Assembly (NCBI GenBank): GCA_012845835.1
Contig: JABAKD010000016.1
Coordinates: forward strand, 4,340,859 to 4,404,858
Length of the DNA: 64,000 bases
From: Undaria pinnatifida
Taxonomy: Eukaryota > Sar > Phaeophyceae > Laminariales > Alariaceae
Direction of reading: 5' to 3'
The notes under the pieces were generated by a model. That model was not told the DNA's origin. It saw only the letters and a list, made by a program, of their open reading frames with translations, and made no database searches. The position numbers and the translations under genes are program-made. Positions within the stretch are counted from its first letter, which is position 1; each line of letters begins with the position of its first letter. Positions 1 to 12,984 of the stretch are shown here, one piece after another.

Positions 1-3000
1 AACCCCTGTGTCCCTTCCCTCACACCTTCCGGCAACGCGACTCTTCCACAGTAGACGGACTTACGAGCGGTCAAATCGGCTCGTCATGTCTTATGACGCC
101 TACGCTAAACCTACCAGTACCAGGTTCAACCGGTAGGTATACGATCGCGCTGCCTAAGCATATGATAGTGAGACGCCCCATACCAAAATGTATATGATTG
201 TGACGCCAATACCAAAACTTACTGGTATGTGATTGTGACACCCACACTTAAAACCTATATCAGACCCAACACAATCTGAGACGAGAGCATCACCAAGATA
301 CCTGGTGCCATGTTAGGCTGAAAAGCGGTAGCACCCTGGTACAGGCTGGTGTGATCCGAAGGGCTCCTAATCGGGTACCCCACTACTGCTGTGCAGTAGT
401 AGTAGTAGCAGTAGTAGTAGTGTAGTAGTGTAGTAGTAGTGCAACTGTCAGTAGTCCTGCAGGATACTGCTATCAATACATGAAGCAGCATCTGTGTGAA
501 GTAGCACCAGGTAGACATTTCTTCGTATACCACCCTGTATTAATAGATGGGTTGGCGGCTGATTTCTATACCCAGGGTCAGCTAGGAGGGCTCAGGTTCG
601 CGCGGGATCTGGTATCTGGTCTGGGTGGGGTCAGGGATCAGGATCAGGGTGCCAACCGTAAATTCATGGTATGTGCGTGTGCTGATCAATGAAACATCCC
701 GAAATATCAATAGTTGACCAATGAACGGGTTCCTCGAATACCAGGCCACCGTAAGCCACAAGCCAAAATAAATCAGTGGTGTAATGGGGTGGTTTGCGGT
801 TTACTACTGCTGTTTTGCCCCCGAGGTCAGTGCGGTTCATTGCATAACCAAATCACCTTTGCTATATTTGCAATGTATCTCTGTCTCGTAGTTGATACGA
901 CAGATATCGTTTCTCTACGATAATACGAGGTATCGGCACGGACACTCTGGCTGTGCTGGATGTAGATGGGTTGAAAAAAGTACGCGGGTACTAGGTCTTG
1001 ACCAGAAGAACACACGCCTACACCGGAGGCAGTTTAAGTCTGGAGAAATCGTGGCCCGTGGCGCAAATACAAGGCACCCCTCCCCCTTAGCAGAGGAGAC
1101 ACCGACAGCTCATCAATATCAAGGTCCATTGTCAGTATCTCTCTCATCAATGGGAGGCGTTGGCATAGACTACAGCAGTACCTAGCAATAAAATACCTGG
1201 TACCTGATACGCTGCTCGTAAATACCTGGTCCTGGTAGTTGTTTGTGCTCATGATACGCCAGTACGCAGTACGCGGCGAACGAGTGGGTATAATAGCAGT
1301 TGAAAAACAGCAGAACTGGCTTGATTTTGGATTTTTCATACCTCTGTGACAGTCAGTATCGCCAAGCTCAGACATACTAGATTTGTAGATTGTGATTATG
1401 GCTGATGAGCTGGATTTCAAATCGTTGCATCGCATGGTGGTGGTACGCCTTCGCCAGTAAACTCTTCCTCTTTCGCTCTTTCGAGCTGTGCGGTGGATGC
1501 GTCGTCCTGACATGAAATACACCATCCTACAGCAGTCCTGTAGCTGATGTGCCTGTTACACATTCTTCATAATATCAGGGTTAGCATATACAGGACAGCA
1601 AAAAATATATACATTCAGCAGTATATTCCATGCATAAAACAGCAAACGAAAGCAGTGGTATATACTCGAAATGGGTATAGGAAATGGATGTGCGACAAAA
1701 ACACCCGCACAAAGGAGCAGTATTCATTCACTTACAGCAGGGGCACTTGCCTACCTTTGAACCCAACAATGACCAGCAAGCAGGACCTCACCCGGTGTCT
1801 TGTCGGCGTTGCGCCGTATGCGGTTGAGTAGACTAGACGAAATCAGAGAGCAGGTTTTGAGATTGATTTTGATGGCTCTGGGCTTGGCTTGACTTCGATT
1901 GATGTTTTTGATGGATTTTGATGTTCCTTCAATTTTCAATGCATCCCCGCCCATAAACGCCTGCTCCATCGTGAGCGTCCTGTGACGAAAAGGTAACAGG
2001 CCGCCGCACAAAACAAATTTCAGCTGCGTGCCTGACTGCCTGTCTGCCTGTTGTTTGGCTCCAGCAAGGATGCTCAACCGGCTTAAGGTGAGAGATGCGT
2101 CGTAGATGCAGAGTGCCTGTGCCCATAGGTGGCTGGCGCATAGCTTCCCCAACGAAGTACGTAGAGTGGGCTGAACTATTACGTAAACTTTTGCCTCTGA
2201 CCATGCTGACGGAAAAATGAAAACCAGGATAGTTTTTCCATCGGCCTTCCGTTCTTCTTTACCTGCAGCCTGGCCTTTTTAACGATACAGGTGGCGACCA
2301 CGCGACGCAACCTCCCACCGGCAAAAAGCTGAATCCGGAAACCAACCCTCACCCAGCATACACACATACACCTCGCTCGCAACTGCCTCACCTAGAGCTT
2401 GCTGTTCGAGAGTTGCACAGGAGTATTCCTCCCTGATATCTTGAGCTTCAAAGGGTTCGCATGAAGTTGTGACAAGTCCACGAGTAGTTGGCGAGACTCA
2501 ACAAGACTGCTGAAGCGACAGCCCGCGCGGCCTTGATCTGATGCTCGTGAGCCCCTCCTCCGTGAGTCGCGGTTACTCAAGCAGTGGTTCATCTTCGTCG
2601 ACCATGAGGGCCTGTCTAGATATGGTAAGAGCCCCTCCAAGCTGCTAGCGCTGCTTTCATTGCTGTTGTTGTTTGGGGATAGAGTTTGCACAGGGCAATA
2701 TCTACATGTACCGTGTGGTACTTTAGTAGTACCCTCAATATCCGGCTTGCTGACTCTGGAGCTGCCTTCTCCGTGAACGTGATCTTAATAGTAGTTTAGT
2801 ATGGGATTTTGCTCTGGTACTTGTCGTACCCAAATTTTTTTTGCATGTCTCCGAAAGCGTAAAATTAACTGCATACTGTAGAGTAACTGCTTTGAGCCAG
2901 TTTTTCGGACTACAACCATCCAACCTCGAGCGGCGCTGATACCTCCTCGCCGTGAGCTACGTATGCTGCGAGGGACCCGATTGTATTGCGTGTCGGCCGC

Positions 3001-5215
3001 CACTGCTGTGCTTTTTGCGGCAGTTGTTGAAGAAGACATGCATGGCTCGCGGTCAGAATACACACACTACTAACAGCCAGCGATTATTTTTTTTTTGCGT
3101 ACTACTTGTCGAGTAGGGTGATAGCAGGTATTCGAGTAAACGTAAAGAGGCGGAATGTATGACACCGTGCGGCTTTTTGGGTGCCCTTCTTTTGCACGAA
3201 GACAGAAAGATGTTGAGCTCGAGAGGGGGAGGCTTCGTAGATCGTAGAGCAGAGCCTTACGTTGGATCATGCTACAAGTTCGAATACGTTCGTAGCGGGG
3301 ACAAACTAGTACCCCGCGGTGTGCGCGTTCGAGGTCTGGTTCGTGCTCTAGCTGCAATGATTCGTGGTTTGCCCTCGTATGATTTTTTTCAAATATCTTC
3401 ATGATCATCTACTATATCATAGCGCTCTTTGTGGGGGCCACACACCACCACCGTAGTCCCTCGACCCCACCGACCGACCTCTCGTATAGTCTACATGTAT
3501 CATCTCCGTTTTGAGTCCACCACAAGCCAAGCCCAGATATATACCCGGACAGGCATTTCGTGCTCGTGGGTATAATACCGATCAAACAATTCCTGACGAC
3601 ATGTCCCAACGTTGTACGGCAGCAGTACCGGTTGCTCGTATACGTAGCGCGTCGCTTGAGATAACAGCTTTCAACAAAAGAACTCAGCACCCTCGGATGA
3701 CATACCCCCAACCTCCAGCTCCCCGTGGTATACATTTGTCCCGAAATGTACGGGCTGTTCTGCAGACTTATTGCTCTACGAACGGTTCTCATATTTCCGA
3801 CCAGAGTGGTGAGAGGTCTGGTTTCCGCACAGCTGTTTCTTTGGCTCCTTGGACGTTGGCAGGAAACAGCAAGCGGGTGGGTATATTGCACTCTCTGTTC
3901 GTTTGTACCACCCTCGTACTGCTGTTGTTTAATAAAAATTGAAAAAACTCAGCTGTGCGTACAATCGATTGAATAGTTGAAACTCAACTTTGCAAGTAGT
4001 AGATGCATATGGGTGAATAATGTATGTGAAGAACACACAAAAAACAGCGAAGGCAGAGAGGAGACACCAGCCGCGCAAAATTTTACCCGTACCCGATCGG
4101 AAGCAAGTATTTTGCCGGTGCCTTTTTTTTGCACGGCTGCAAGTAATATCGTAACCAAAGGCGGAGACGTAAAATCTATTCTTGGTTTGTTTGTCTGTTC
4201 GTTTCGTTGGCCTATCGTGGCGAAAGATCTCCACCGCAGCGTTTTGTAGGCAGCCAGCGCTGTGCGTCATGCAGATATTTTAGATTTTCAAGCTTCTGTG
4301 TCCGAGACAGAGCTCTTCAGCGCTCTTCAGCTGTGAACCCACCCGGCGACAGCAGCATCTATACACCAACGAAGACGAACACCCCACCCATTCCAACAAG
4401 AACGTCAAAATTCGAAAAAATATCGCACCGCCGTGTGGTGGGAGGGGGGTGGTGGAGAGGTTAAGAGAGCCGGGGGAGTCTAGTCATTTTTTATTTTTTT
4501 TTCCCCGTTCTGTTTTCATACTTGTTTTGTTGTGTAGATCCCCAGGCTTTTTCTTGATAGTTACATGTTCGTAACTCGAGCTGTCGTCGCGGGGCACACC
4601 CCCGTGGCGTACGTACCCACAGCAGGCGCTTTGCTCTCTGTCAGTTGACTCTTGGTGCTGCTGCGACAAGCAACTCGCCGAAGGGGCTTGGGACTCCATG
4701 GAATCAATGGGATCAACCGCCCAAAAGAGACTCGCGAACGCTTCCCCCCTTATTGTTTGTCGATGGATCATGATCATCTCTCACGGAATTGTGTCGGTCG
4801 AAAAGGTACATCGTACAGGTACCGCCGTACGATGTCATGCGATTCTGCGATGATTCTATTAATATTAAATAGATACAACAAGTGAAAAGCTGGTGTGCAC
4901 GAAGATGCGATCATATCATATGCTGTATCATACCTGGTATGATACATTCACTTCTCTGTTATTCTGGATATATCACACGATCGCATACTCCTGTACATAC
5001 GATTCTTATCATATGACATACGCACATATAACGATTCAGGACGGGCATACTTCTGGGTGCTGATTGATACCCGATTGATATCTGTTGCGGAGATGTACGT
5101 ATAACGGTTTGATCCCGTGTATTGTTAGAGCCGTTTCTTGTGACCACGGCGTAGGTTGCTATATCCTGCCGCGGAGGCAACAATGACAGCAACACACCGC
5201 CCACACCCACACTCA
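1..5215. other. No gene supported
   Basis: Reading frames on both strands are short, lack recognisable motifs and do not join at convincing splice sites. Apart from the GTA microsatellite near 377-445 and scattered TACCAGGTA-like motifs, nothing was identified. Confidence 0.5.
377..445. repeat. GTA/TAG trinucleotide microsatellite
   Basis: Imperfect (GTA)n with CAG interruptions, bounded on the left by ACTACTGCTGTGCAGTAG, itself nearly palindromic. Confidence 0.7.
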
Positions 5216-5219
5216 AGTT

Positions 5220-5800
5220 GACGACAGCAGCAGTTGCTGCAATATTTTGCTGCGCTTGTTCCTAGCGACAGCTAGGATTTGCAGTGTCAGTGTGACGAGG
5301 ACAAGACGGCTTGAATCCAGTCTAATCAACCAAACTACCAAACTGAACCCTCCAGCTATGCTATGTTATAGACTGCTTTTTTTTCGCTGGGGGTATTCTT
5401 CCACTCCAGAGTGACTGGAGCCAGTCCTGTGACCACGGCAGCAGCAGTTGCTGCAATATCTTGCTGCGCTTGTACCCGGCGACAGGTAGGCTTTGCAGCG
5501 TCAGCGTGAATAGGACAAATCGGCTTGAATCTAATATATCAACCAAACTTGGCGCTCCAGCTATGCTATGATGTACTGTACTTTTTTTCCGCTGGGGTAT
5601 TCTTCTACTCCAGGGTGACTGGAGCCTGTCCTGGTGGAGGCATGAATTGCGCCAGCTGTGATATGGTATGCGTGTACCACCTTGGGTTGTTTTTGTTTTT
5701 CCCTAGGGTATTCCTCAGATCCAGAGTGACTGGAGCCTGTCCTGTGACCACGGACTTGATTTTGCGAGTTAATGTGAGAACAACAACAACATGACCACGC
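5220..5800 (-). mobile_element. Tandem duplication of about 195 bp ending in a (CAA)n-tailed retroposon piece
   Basis: Two units start at about 5,229 and 5,428 (GCAGTTGCTGCAATAT, GCTGCGCTTGT, CAGCTATGCTATG, then CTCCAGAGTGACTGGAGCC). A third piece at 5,632-5,793 is a truncated retroposon copy ending GTTAATGTGAGAACAACAAC. The CTCCAGAGTGACTGGAG hairpin recurs three times. Confidence 0.6.
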
Positions 5801-5829
5801 GCTTGATTATGCGAGTTATGTGAAAACAT

Positions 5830-7520
5830 ATGTATCAACAAAACATATATCTAAGCCCAAGAGATCGATCACCAATGCCCCGCTTTTTTTTTCAATACGA
5901 TTCTTGTTTGTGATGTTTCGTATATGATAATCATGAGTATACGATTCCATACCTACAAGCTGACGACATGTGTTCATGTCGGCCGCGTATTTCACGAAAT
6001 AATGACTCTATTTAAGCACTTGTTAATACTTTTGGGACTCCAGACGCGAAAATTGCCGACTGCAGCATTGGCCACACGAAGCAATACAAGCTGCTGGTGG
6101 TATAGGAGATGCCTCCGAACTGCAGCGCAGGAAGCTGTGAGGCAAACGTGAGGCACTACGATACTCGGGTTGCCTTTAGCTTTTCCTCTACGCTTGATTA
6201 GATCGTGCTCGTCGCTTATGGTCTGTATTAATGGCTTATGGATCTGGATTAATTTGTCCCACCCGAGGGTTAGTGGCCGACCCAGCGCATCCGTGACTGA
6301 CACCTTGCCTGTAGTAGAACGCTGACTCCGTGCGCGAGGGCAGCTAGGTATCTTGAACCACCCCCGTTCTCCGGGTTTACGGTTCACCCTGTTTCACTAT
6401 ATCTGGTAGATTTTGTTGTTTGTTGTACAGGCAATTAAGTCGCATTTTTAACATGCTGCATTTCGACCTTCAACCTCTGGATGTCTCGGAGACAGTGGGT
6501 GTTTACACAGCCGTAGTGTTGTATCCACAGCAGCTCGTGATTCTGCTTATTCAGATTGATTGGTGGTGCACGCTTTTTTCAACGGAGGTGTACACCTTGG
6601 CTTTGGGGTGCGGCGGTCGAATCGTCGAATTTCAGAAGATACGAAAGTGATGCAAAAAAACACCAACTCCCAACTGAACGTTGGCACAATTCTTCAGGCC
6701 AGCTACATATTCTCGCAAGCAACCACAGCCTGCGAAATTGAGCTTCACTCACTATGCGGTGCGATGAGGGCGTCGGGTGCGGTCAGCAGCATCGTAGGCA
6801 ACCAGAAACTAAGTCAAAATTGCCAGCCAGCATAATGACCAAAAATCGTGAATTTGCTCCAAAATCCACGATTTTGATACGTTTGGGAATATGTCAAGTA
6901 TTACCACGGCTACAGCGCGTACGGAGAAACGGCTATACCCAAAAGTTTGCGGAGGTTTTCTCGGATACTTTTGAACACTACGACCGGTACGCGTTCGTAC
7001 CCGAAAATAGTGCGGACTGGGAAATTCGTCGCCGTTTGAGGTGGTCAAGTATTGGGCTAGAACAAGGGCAAAAAAAACACTGAATTCTACAATTTTTAGC
7101 AAATAATGTTTTTTTCCATTCCGAGAAAAGTGAATATCTCCAAGTCGTTTGTACCCTGGTATGTTTTTGGCGAAATGCCCTCGCACTCGCGCGTACCTGG
7201 TAGTTGACAAAATACCCCCTTATTGAGGGATCCCCCACCGACTTAAATTTGGCTAAGAGTGGATTATTATTGTTCAACAATATTACGTTGACGCAAATAT
7301 CAGGGTACGGACGTCCAGGATGAATCATGACCCAGCACCCAGCGCACATGGTTGTTTGACGACCGGTGATTTTTTTTTTCTTCCCCTACCGTCGGCCCCC
7401 GGGTATGTTTGTACATGTCCGCGGCTCGTGAAGCGACAATTTATTATTACGATTCACTACTCGGACTGATGAATGGAGTCATCGGGTATCTTTGTCTCGT
7501 AAGTTTTAACTACAAAGCTC
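5830..7520. other. No gene supported
   Basis: The longest frame (- strand, about 5,992-6,387) has no recognisable motif. No repeat family of the window was detected here. Confidence 0.45.
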
Positions 7521-7526
7521 CCCTCT

Positions 7527-8045
7527 ATGTTGTTGTTCTCACATTAACTCGCATAATCAAGTCCGTGGTCACAGGACAGGCTCCCGTCACTTTGGAGCTG
7601 AGGAATACCCCAGGGAAAAACACAAACCATAGGTGGTGCACGCATGTATTACGGCTGACGCAATTCATGCCTCCACCAGAAACATATAAAAGTGAAATCG
7701 GGAGTCAGCCTACGATGTGCCAGGTCCATACTAGTGCATACGTCTCACTACTCGCGCCTTGAAAAACCGACTATACCGCTTGGCACCTTAGAAAGACTAC
7801 CACGTATATATTGCACGTAGTACCTATCACTACGCATACGCACGACTGACGCAAGTCAATTGGAAAAGAGAAACAAAAGAAAATAACAGAAGGTGAAGGA
7901 AAGAAAAGCTAAGAACGCGAAAAGCGAAGAATTTCGAAAAGGAAAGGAAAGAAAGGACAAGACAAAAAGGGGAAGCAAGGAAAGAAAAAGAGAAAATATG
8001 TTATACTAGCACACCCCAGGAACTGACTAAAGACGGCATTGGGCT
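7527..8045 (-). mobile_element. (CAA)n-tailed retroposon, long copy
   Basis: On the - strand it ends ...GCGAGTTAATGTGAG followed by AACAACAAC. In + reading it starts (GTT)n, then CTCACATTAACTCGC, and runs past CACCAGAAACATATAAAAGT and a G/A-rich stretch to GGGCTCATA at about 8,045. Copies at 12,985-13,468 and 32,183-32,692 match over most of this length. No coding capacity seen. Confidence 0.72.
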
Positions 8046-8280
8046 CATACTGTAGAGGGTATCAAGTGCATCATCAATGGCACTGGGGTAGAGAACGCAA
8101 GAAGGCAAAGAAATCAGGGCGGTCTGTCTTACGCTATCTTGTGACGGCCATTGGAATGCCCACAAATTTCAAGACGACGATGGCCAGACCCAGACTTCAG
8201 TCTCTTGGGCAGGACGCCCCCCCTCCCCCCTCCCCCCCCGTCCGATTATTTTGCTCATCCCTTCCACCAGGTGTTGTCTT

Positions 8281-8410
8281 CCCGCTTTTCCTTTCTCCCT
8301 TCTCCCTCCCTAGACGTAGCTCAGATTCGGGGTCACTAAGCAGGCTCTTCTCCCCCCTCCAAACCACGGCGATACATGCCTTCATTTTTATCGCGCAAAA
8401 AATTCCAGCT
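8281..8410 (-). mobile_element. SINE body fragment
   Basis: The reverse complement shares GAGCCTGCTTAGTGACC, GAGCTACGTCTAGGG and the AAAATGAAGGCATG junction with the SINE at 15,900-16,110. No tRNA-like head follows beside it. Confidence 0.55.
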
Positions 8411-8479
8411 ATTTCTTTCCTCGTCAACGCATATCGAATTGCGTCTACCCACGCTGCTCCCAGCAGTTCGGTAACCTTC

Positions 8480-8925
8480 GCGTTGTTCTCTCACCCCACA
8501 AATCATACAGATGAAGTATCAAATATGTTTCGACTTTGGGGGTGGTCCGCACATTTTCTCTCAGTTTTTCCAAAACGCGCGTTGAAGCCGCGCTTGGGTT
8601 GGAGCCTTAGCCGGGGTTAGGGTTAGGGTTAGGTTGGGTCGACGCCCGCTCGCGATTTGATGAAAAAAAAACACACACACAAAAACACCAAAAAAAAAAA
8701 GCCTAAAAAACTTCTTGAAGTGAAATATATTTGGTACTTTATCTGGTACGATTTGTGGGACAAATACCGGTAATGGCGCCTCCAGCAGTTGATTCCTTTT
8801 ATTTTTATTTTTGCTGGATAAACCAAGAAGTCCTACGCGCATAGGATTCGAATCCCAGAGTACAGAATACTGCTGTACCAACGCTTGTGTCTAGCATTCG
8901 AGGGTAACCGCTAGTTCACCGGGGC
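8480..8925 (-). mobile_element. tRNA-headed SINE containing telomere-like TTAGGG units
   Basis: The - strand head has GATCGCCCCGGTGAACTAGC, A box TGAACTAGCGG (8,908-8,918) and B box GGATTCGAATCC (8,844-8,855). The body extends to about 8,480 and matches 28,690-28,985 over about 290 bp. Near the middle (8,613-8,637) the + strand reads several GGTTAGG repeats. Confidence 0.65.
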
Positions 8926-9699
8926 GATCGGTAGCGCACGCGATAGCTGGTACAGAACGCACCAAAAGCTTTAGTATCATTTCATGTCATGTTCTTGGAC
9001 GCAACCAGCAGCAGCAGACTGGGGGATATCGGGATACCCGTATACCCAGTGACGTATGGGTTCATATCCCAATGTGACCATCTCGTATACCCGTGGTTTG
9101 TACCTGGTGCCAGGTCGACGCGTACCCACAAACGGGTACGTATGCAGTGTTCGCATTGATGTCCTTATCGTATCGCTGGTCGCTGACCGCTTATGGCTTC
9201 TATTAATACATGGCGTTGACACCGACCGTGCCGCTTCGGTGTTTCTGTTGGAGTGTTCGGTCGTCGGCGCTGTCTCAACCAGTGTTGACTCCAACCAATC
9301 AACTAAAAATGTGTACGATCTATTCCAGCCTGTGTCATTATACTCTCTCCAACTAGACCAGCTCATGTTTATGCGTACTTTCTGATTTTTCTGTGCGTGT
9401 TTTCCTGCATTACCCTTGACCCTTTGCCCTTGAGTTGGTGACGGTCTTCCTGTTAATATTAAGTAGTGTTTTGTCCCTGTTAATATGATCCAAAAACCAA
9501 TGGTCATATATATCATGCGGATCTCACAGCTAATGTTTTTTTTTCTCATTTTTTTTAATATATCACGTATTAACAATTTACATAGATGGCATCAAAGTGA
9601 AGCCAACATCACGTAATAACAATTTTCCTTCCTTCCACTTCAATTTTTATCTTTGAAATAATGGGCATCTTAATGTAACGCGCAGGCAGAATATTTGCT

Positions 9700-10265
9700 A
9701 TCATCCACCTCCGATCCCCGCCACCACGTCACACCCCTCCCCCCCCAACACACACGCACATAACCCCCCCCCGCCCCGCTGCCCCACCGGAAATCAAGTC
9801 TGCTAGAGTAATGAACACTACCAGACAGGTGATATCACCTCATTACCTTTCTAGCCATCCATGCCGTAGCTCCAATAACCCCCCCCCCCCCCGCGCCTCC
9901 TCCTCCCTCACTACTCGCACCATCGCCTAGACATAGCACCATGCGTGTAGTAAGTTCCTACGGGGTATACATTTATGCAATCTAAGGGAATAAAAAAAAT
10001 TCGCCCTCCCCTCACCGGTTGTACGACTTACAGGATATACTTGATAAACTGATGCTTTTCCTTCCACAGCTGTCAGACTTTGTCCCCTCCAGAAACGGGT
10101 TTTATAGTTTCCGCGCACAGACTGATTAACATCACCCTGTTGACCTTGGTACAAGCTACATTGTAGTTCCAAGGGAAGTCGCCGACCTAATAGAGTCTCC
10201 CAGTAATACGCGTGATCAAGATGGGAGTTTTTTTTGTCTTTTTTGTTTGTTGTCTCACATTGAGT

Positions 10266-10297
<32 letters not shown>

Positions 10298-10450
10298 GTT
10301 GTTGTTATCACATTAACTCGCATTAAGTATCACACACCCAGTAAATACGCGCGATCGGAGTATCACACACAGCTTGCAAAGATGAGTTTCGACGAAATCT
10401 TCGATCTCACAGCTGGAGTGTATTTTTATTTTTTTCAATATATCAGGCGA
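9700..10450 (+). repeat. Poly(C)-rich composite repeat, compact copy
   Basis: Blocks in order: C runs (9,738-9,800); GATATCACCTCATTACC; CCATCCATGCCGTAG and a C run (9,880-9,893); CACCATCGCCTAGAC; CTCACCGGTTGTACGACTTA; GAAACGGGTTTTATAGTTTC; GGGAAGTCGCCGACCTA; then the 95-bp CAGCTTGCAAAGATGAG element at the end. The same blocks in the same order occur at 52,260-54,060. The right-hand part is shared almost exactly. Confidence 0.65.
10255..10330. repeat. (GTT)n microsatellite joined to a retroposon stub
   Basis: About 13 GTT units are followed by ATCACATTAACTCGCATTAAG, the last 20 or so bases of the (CAA)n-tailed retroposon read on the opposite strand. The microsatellite is thus probably an expanded retroposon tail. 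Confidence 0.6.
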
Positions 10451-11429
10451 GAATGGTGAGTGACTTGTGATGCGTGGCTTGATCGCGTCGTGGGGCGGCG
10501 GACCCCGCATGCATTTTTTTTTTTGTTCTGTGCAGCAAAGCAGCAGAGTACGTATGCATGTTCCTCGGACGTAACTGGTATATACGTACGGTACTGCTTG
10601 TCTGAGCTCAAATGCGCTCGCACGGACGGACCAGAGGGTAGTTCGTAGGCGCGGTTCTGCAAGGGGCAGCTTGCCACTTTCCATTCTTTCATGTTTGGTG
10701 TTTGGACGTTTGGTCTTGCATTGTGTTGGCGTCAACAATGGATGCCTCTCTCATCTCCCTCGTCGAACTCGAAAGCCAAAACTCTCGGTCCCGCCTCTCG
10801 GTCCCGCCTCTCGATCCCATGTTCCATGTCTCTTTCAAGCGGATGCCCGCCCATTTCGACGTTTTCAGTGACCGCCCGCCCACGTGAGGTGTAAAGCGTC
10901 TAGATTAATGTTCACGGTGGTATTTGAGCATCAACAGAAGTGTTTGTCCGCGCGGAAATAATCTCCGTACCCTTCACCATATGGGCTCCAGAGCGGAGAA
11001 ACCAGGAATATGCAATATTATGCTAGTATGCCAAAATCTAGTCGTTACTACCGGCATGCGAGGTCCCAGGGTGTTGTTGTTGTCTTGTCAAAAATCTAGT
11101 ATGCCATTCCAGCTGCTGCTGCCATAATACAGTTTCGAGTATCCAGTAGAGGTAATATATGCCCTACGAGTACTGCTGTAGTACCGGTAGTCTAAGTAAG
11201 GGAAACGGCAGTAGCTCGAGGAGTACTCGACACGACGCGTTCGTTGCGCAAGTGTGTTTGATAGGACAGGTATATACGTGTCATAGGTACCTGGTATATA
11301 GTGACAGGCGACGGACGGCAGTTGTGCTGGTCGCGAGGCAGAGTCTGTTCGTTCTCTCCGCAATACGTTGTGCTGTTGTCCGTATTGCTTCTTATTTCTG
11401 ATGTGTATTTCCGGACTCGCCCTAGGACG

Positions 11430-11480
11430 TGAACACGGACTTGATTATGCGAGTTAATGTGATAACAACAACAACAAGGA
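11430..11480 (-). mobile_element. (CAA)n-tailed retroposon, very short copy
   Basis: ACGGACTTGATTATGCGAG, then TTAATGTGATAACAACAACAAC: only the last 30 or so bases plus the tail are present. Confidence 0.55.
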
Positions 11481-11679
11481 CGCCCCCCCGCCTTCAGCTT
11501 CCGTCGTGTTTTGTCTGATTGATTGAGGCTGTCCATTCAGCCGCTGGGCTTGAAGATAAAGGAACGCCACCAAAACATGCCGCGCCGCGCGCCCAGCCCG
11601 CCTCGCTCTGCCGACCACGACTTCGAGCCGCGCAGAAGGTTGGGCCGCTGCAACAATGGTCCACACTACGTACTTTTTT

Positions 11680-11863
11680 CACTTGTATATGTTTTCTGGT
11701 GGAGGCAATGAATTGCGTCAGCTGTAAAATATGCGTGTACCACCTTTGGTTTGTTTGTGTTTTTTTCCTGGGGTATTCCTCAGCTCCAGAGTGACTGGAG
11801 CCTGTCCTGTGACCACGGACTTGATTATGCGAGTTAATTTCATGACAAAAACAACAACAACAA
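11680..11863 (-). mobile_element. (CAA)n-tailed retroposon, truncated copy
   Basis: In + reading it runs from TATGTTTTCTGGTGGAGGC to GCGAGTTAATTTCATGAC and then AAAACAACAACAACAAC. It keeps the tail end of the long copies and lacks their distal G/A-rich part, as expected for truncation during reverse transcription. Confidence 0.68.
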
Positions 11864-12687
11864 CTTTTCAAGTATTTTGCCCCCTAAACGTGGGTGCAGT
11901 TACAAGTGCAACGAGTGGTTCGAAACACTTTTTGTTTTAGTGGTGGGACGATGAGGTGATATTGCTGTGTGCGGGTGTTGATCGCACAAGCCGTATCCAT
12001 TCGAAGTCAGTCGTACTGCTGTTTGGAGCTAATCTGAGAACAACATATGGAAGAAAATGAGAAGAAAAAAACAGAAAAAAACAAACCGCTGCCTTCGTGG
12101 AAACAAGAGGCAGGAAAGCTTGAATTTCGTACTGCAGCGCGGCGACCGCGGCGGGGTCGAGACGGCTTGCTTGAAACGAAACAAGCGCCACGAGTTCGCG
12201 CAAGCTGTTGTGTTCGTTTGTAGACGACTGGCTTGTCGAAATCGGTCGTCACGTACCGTATGAGGTGGTCCAGCTCTATTCGCCAAGCAGTACTTACCTG
12301 TGTGTCCCCAACTCGGTTTTCCGATTTTCAATCTGATGAACTTTCGTGTGGACTCTCCTCAGAATGAAGCGAAACGGATAGCTGGGGCTCCATCTTGATT
12401 TTGTCAGGAAGGGGAAATTTATGGCCGTTTCAAGACAATCTGGTCGAATTTTTTGGCAAAATCAAATGGATGAAAAAATCGGAGAAAAATGGAGGTCCGG
12501 GAAATGTTTAGACGATAGTGATGCGAGTCACGTGAAGTATTCAGACAAAAACGTGATGAATTGAGGACGGAAATAAGGATTTGGATTGCTGATATTAATA
12601 GCAAGATAATAACCTTTTGTACCATCTCACATATGTCAATAAGAGGTTAGGGTTAAGGTAAGTGTTGCTACGATTTGTGTTTGCCCC

Positions 12688-12712
12688 AGCCCCCCCCCCC
12701 CCCCCCCCCCTC
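12688..12712. repeat. Poly(C) run
   Basis: About 22 C after GCCCCAG, in a stretch (11,864-12,980) where no gene was supported. Confidence 0.7.
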
Positions 12713-12984
12713 CGGTTGTTGTGTCGTTGCTCTGCCCGCTTTTTCGCGCTTTCCTAAGAAAGTGTCAAGTGCTCGATTCTACGTTGATAGACATTCCGAA
12801 TTTCATGCATGTCCACTTTTTGATGGCGCATAGACTGGCATCATGCTGACAAATTTCGAATTATGCCTCTGGGTGTACGTACTACTGCTGTGCACTCACT
12901 ATTAATACTTGAAATCGGAATGGGGGCCAGCACGATGTTGTTGTACTTGGTGATGGTATTGTCAGTGTTTTCTAATCAACTCAT

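Noticed and set aside
1034..1525. 163-codon - strand frame
   Set aside because: Normal-looking composition, but no motif, no splice context and no neighbouring exon. Kept out for lack of support.
8039..8620. 193-codon + strand frame
   Set aside because: It runs across SINE fragments and a poly(C) stretch, and no protein motif was seen.
8613..8637. TTAGGG repeats as a chromosome end or fusion point
   Set aside because: The same sequence with the same flanks occurs at 28,826, so it travels within a dispersed repeat.
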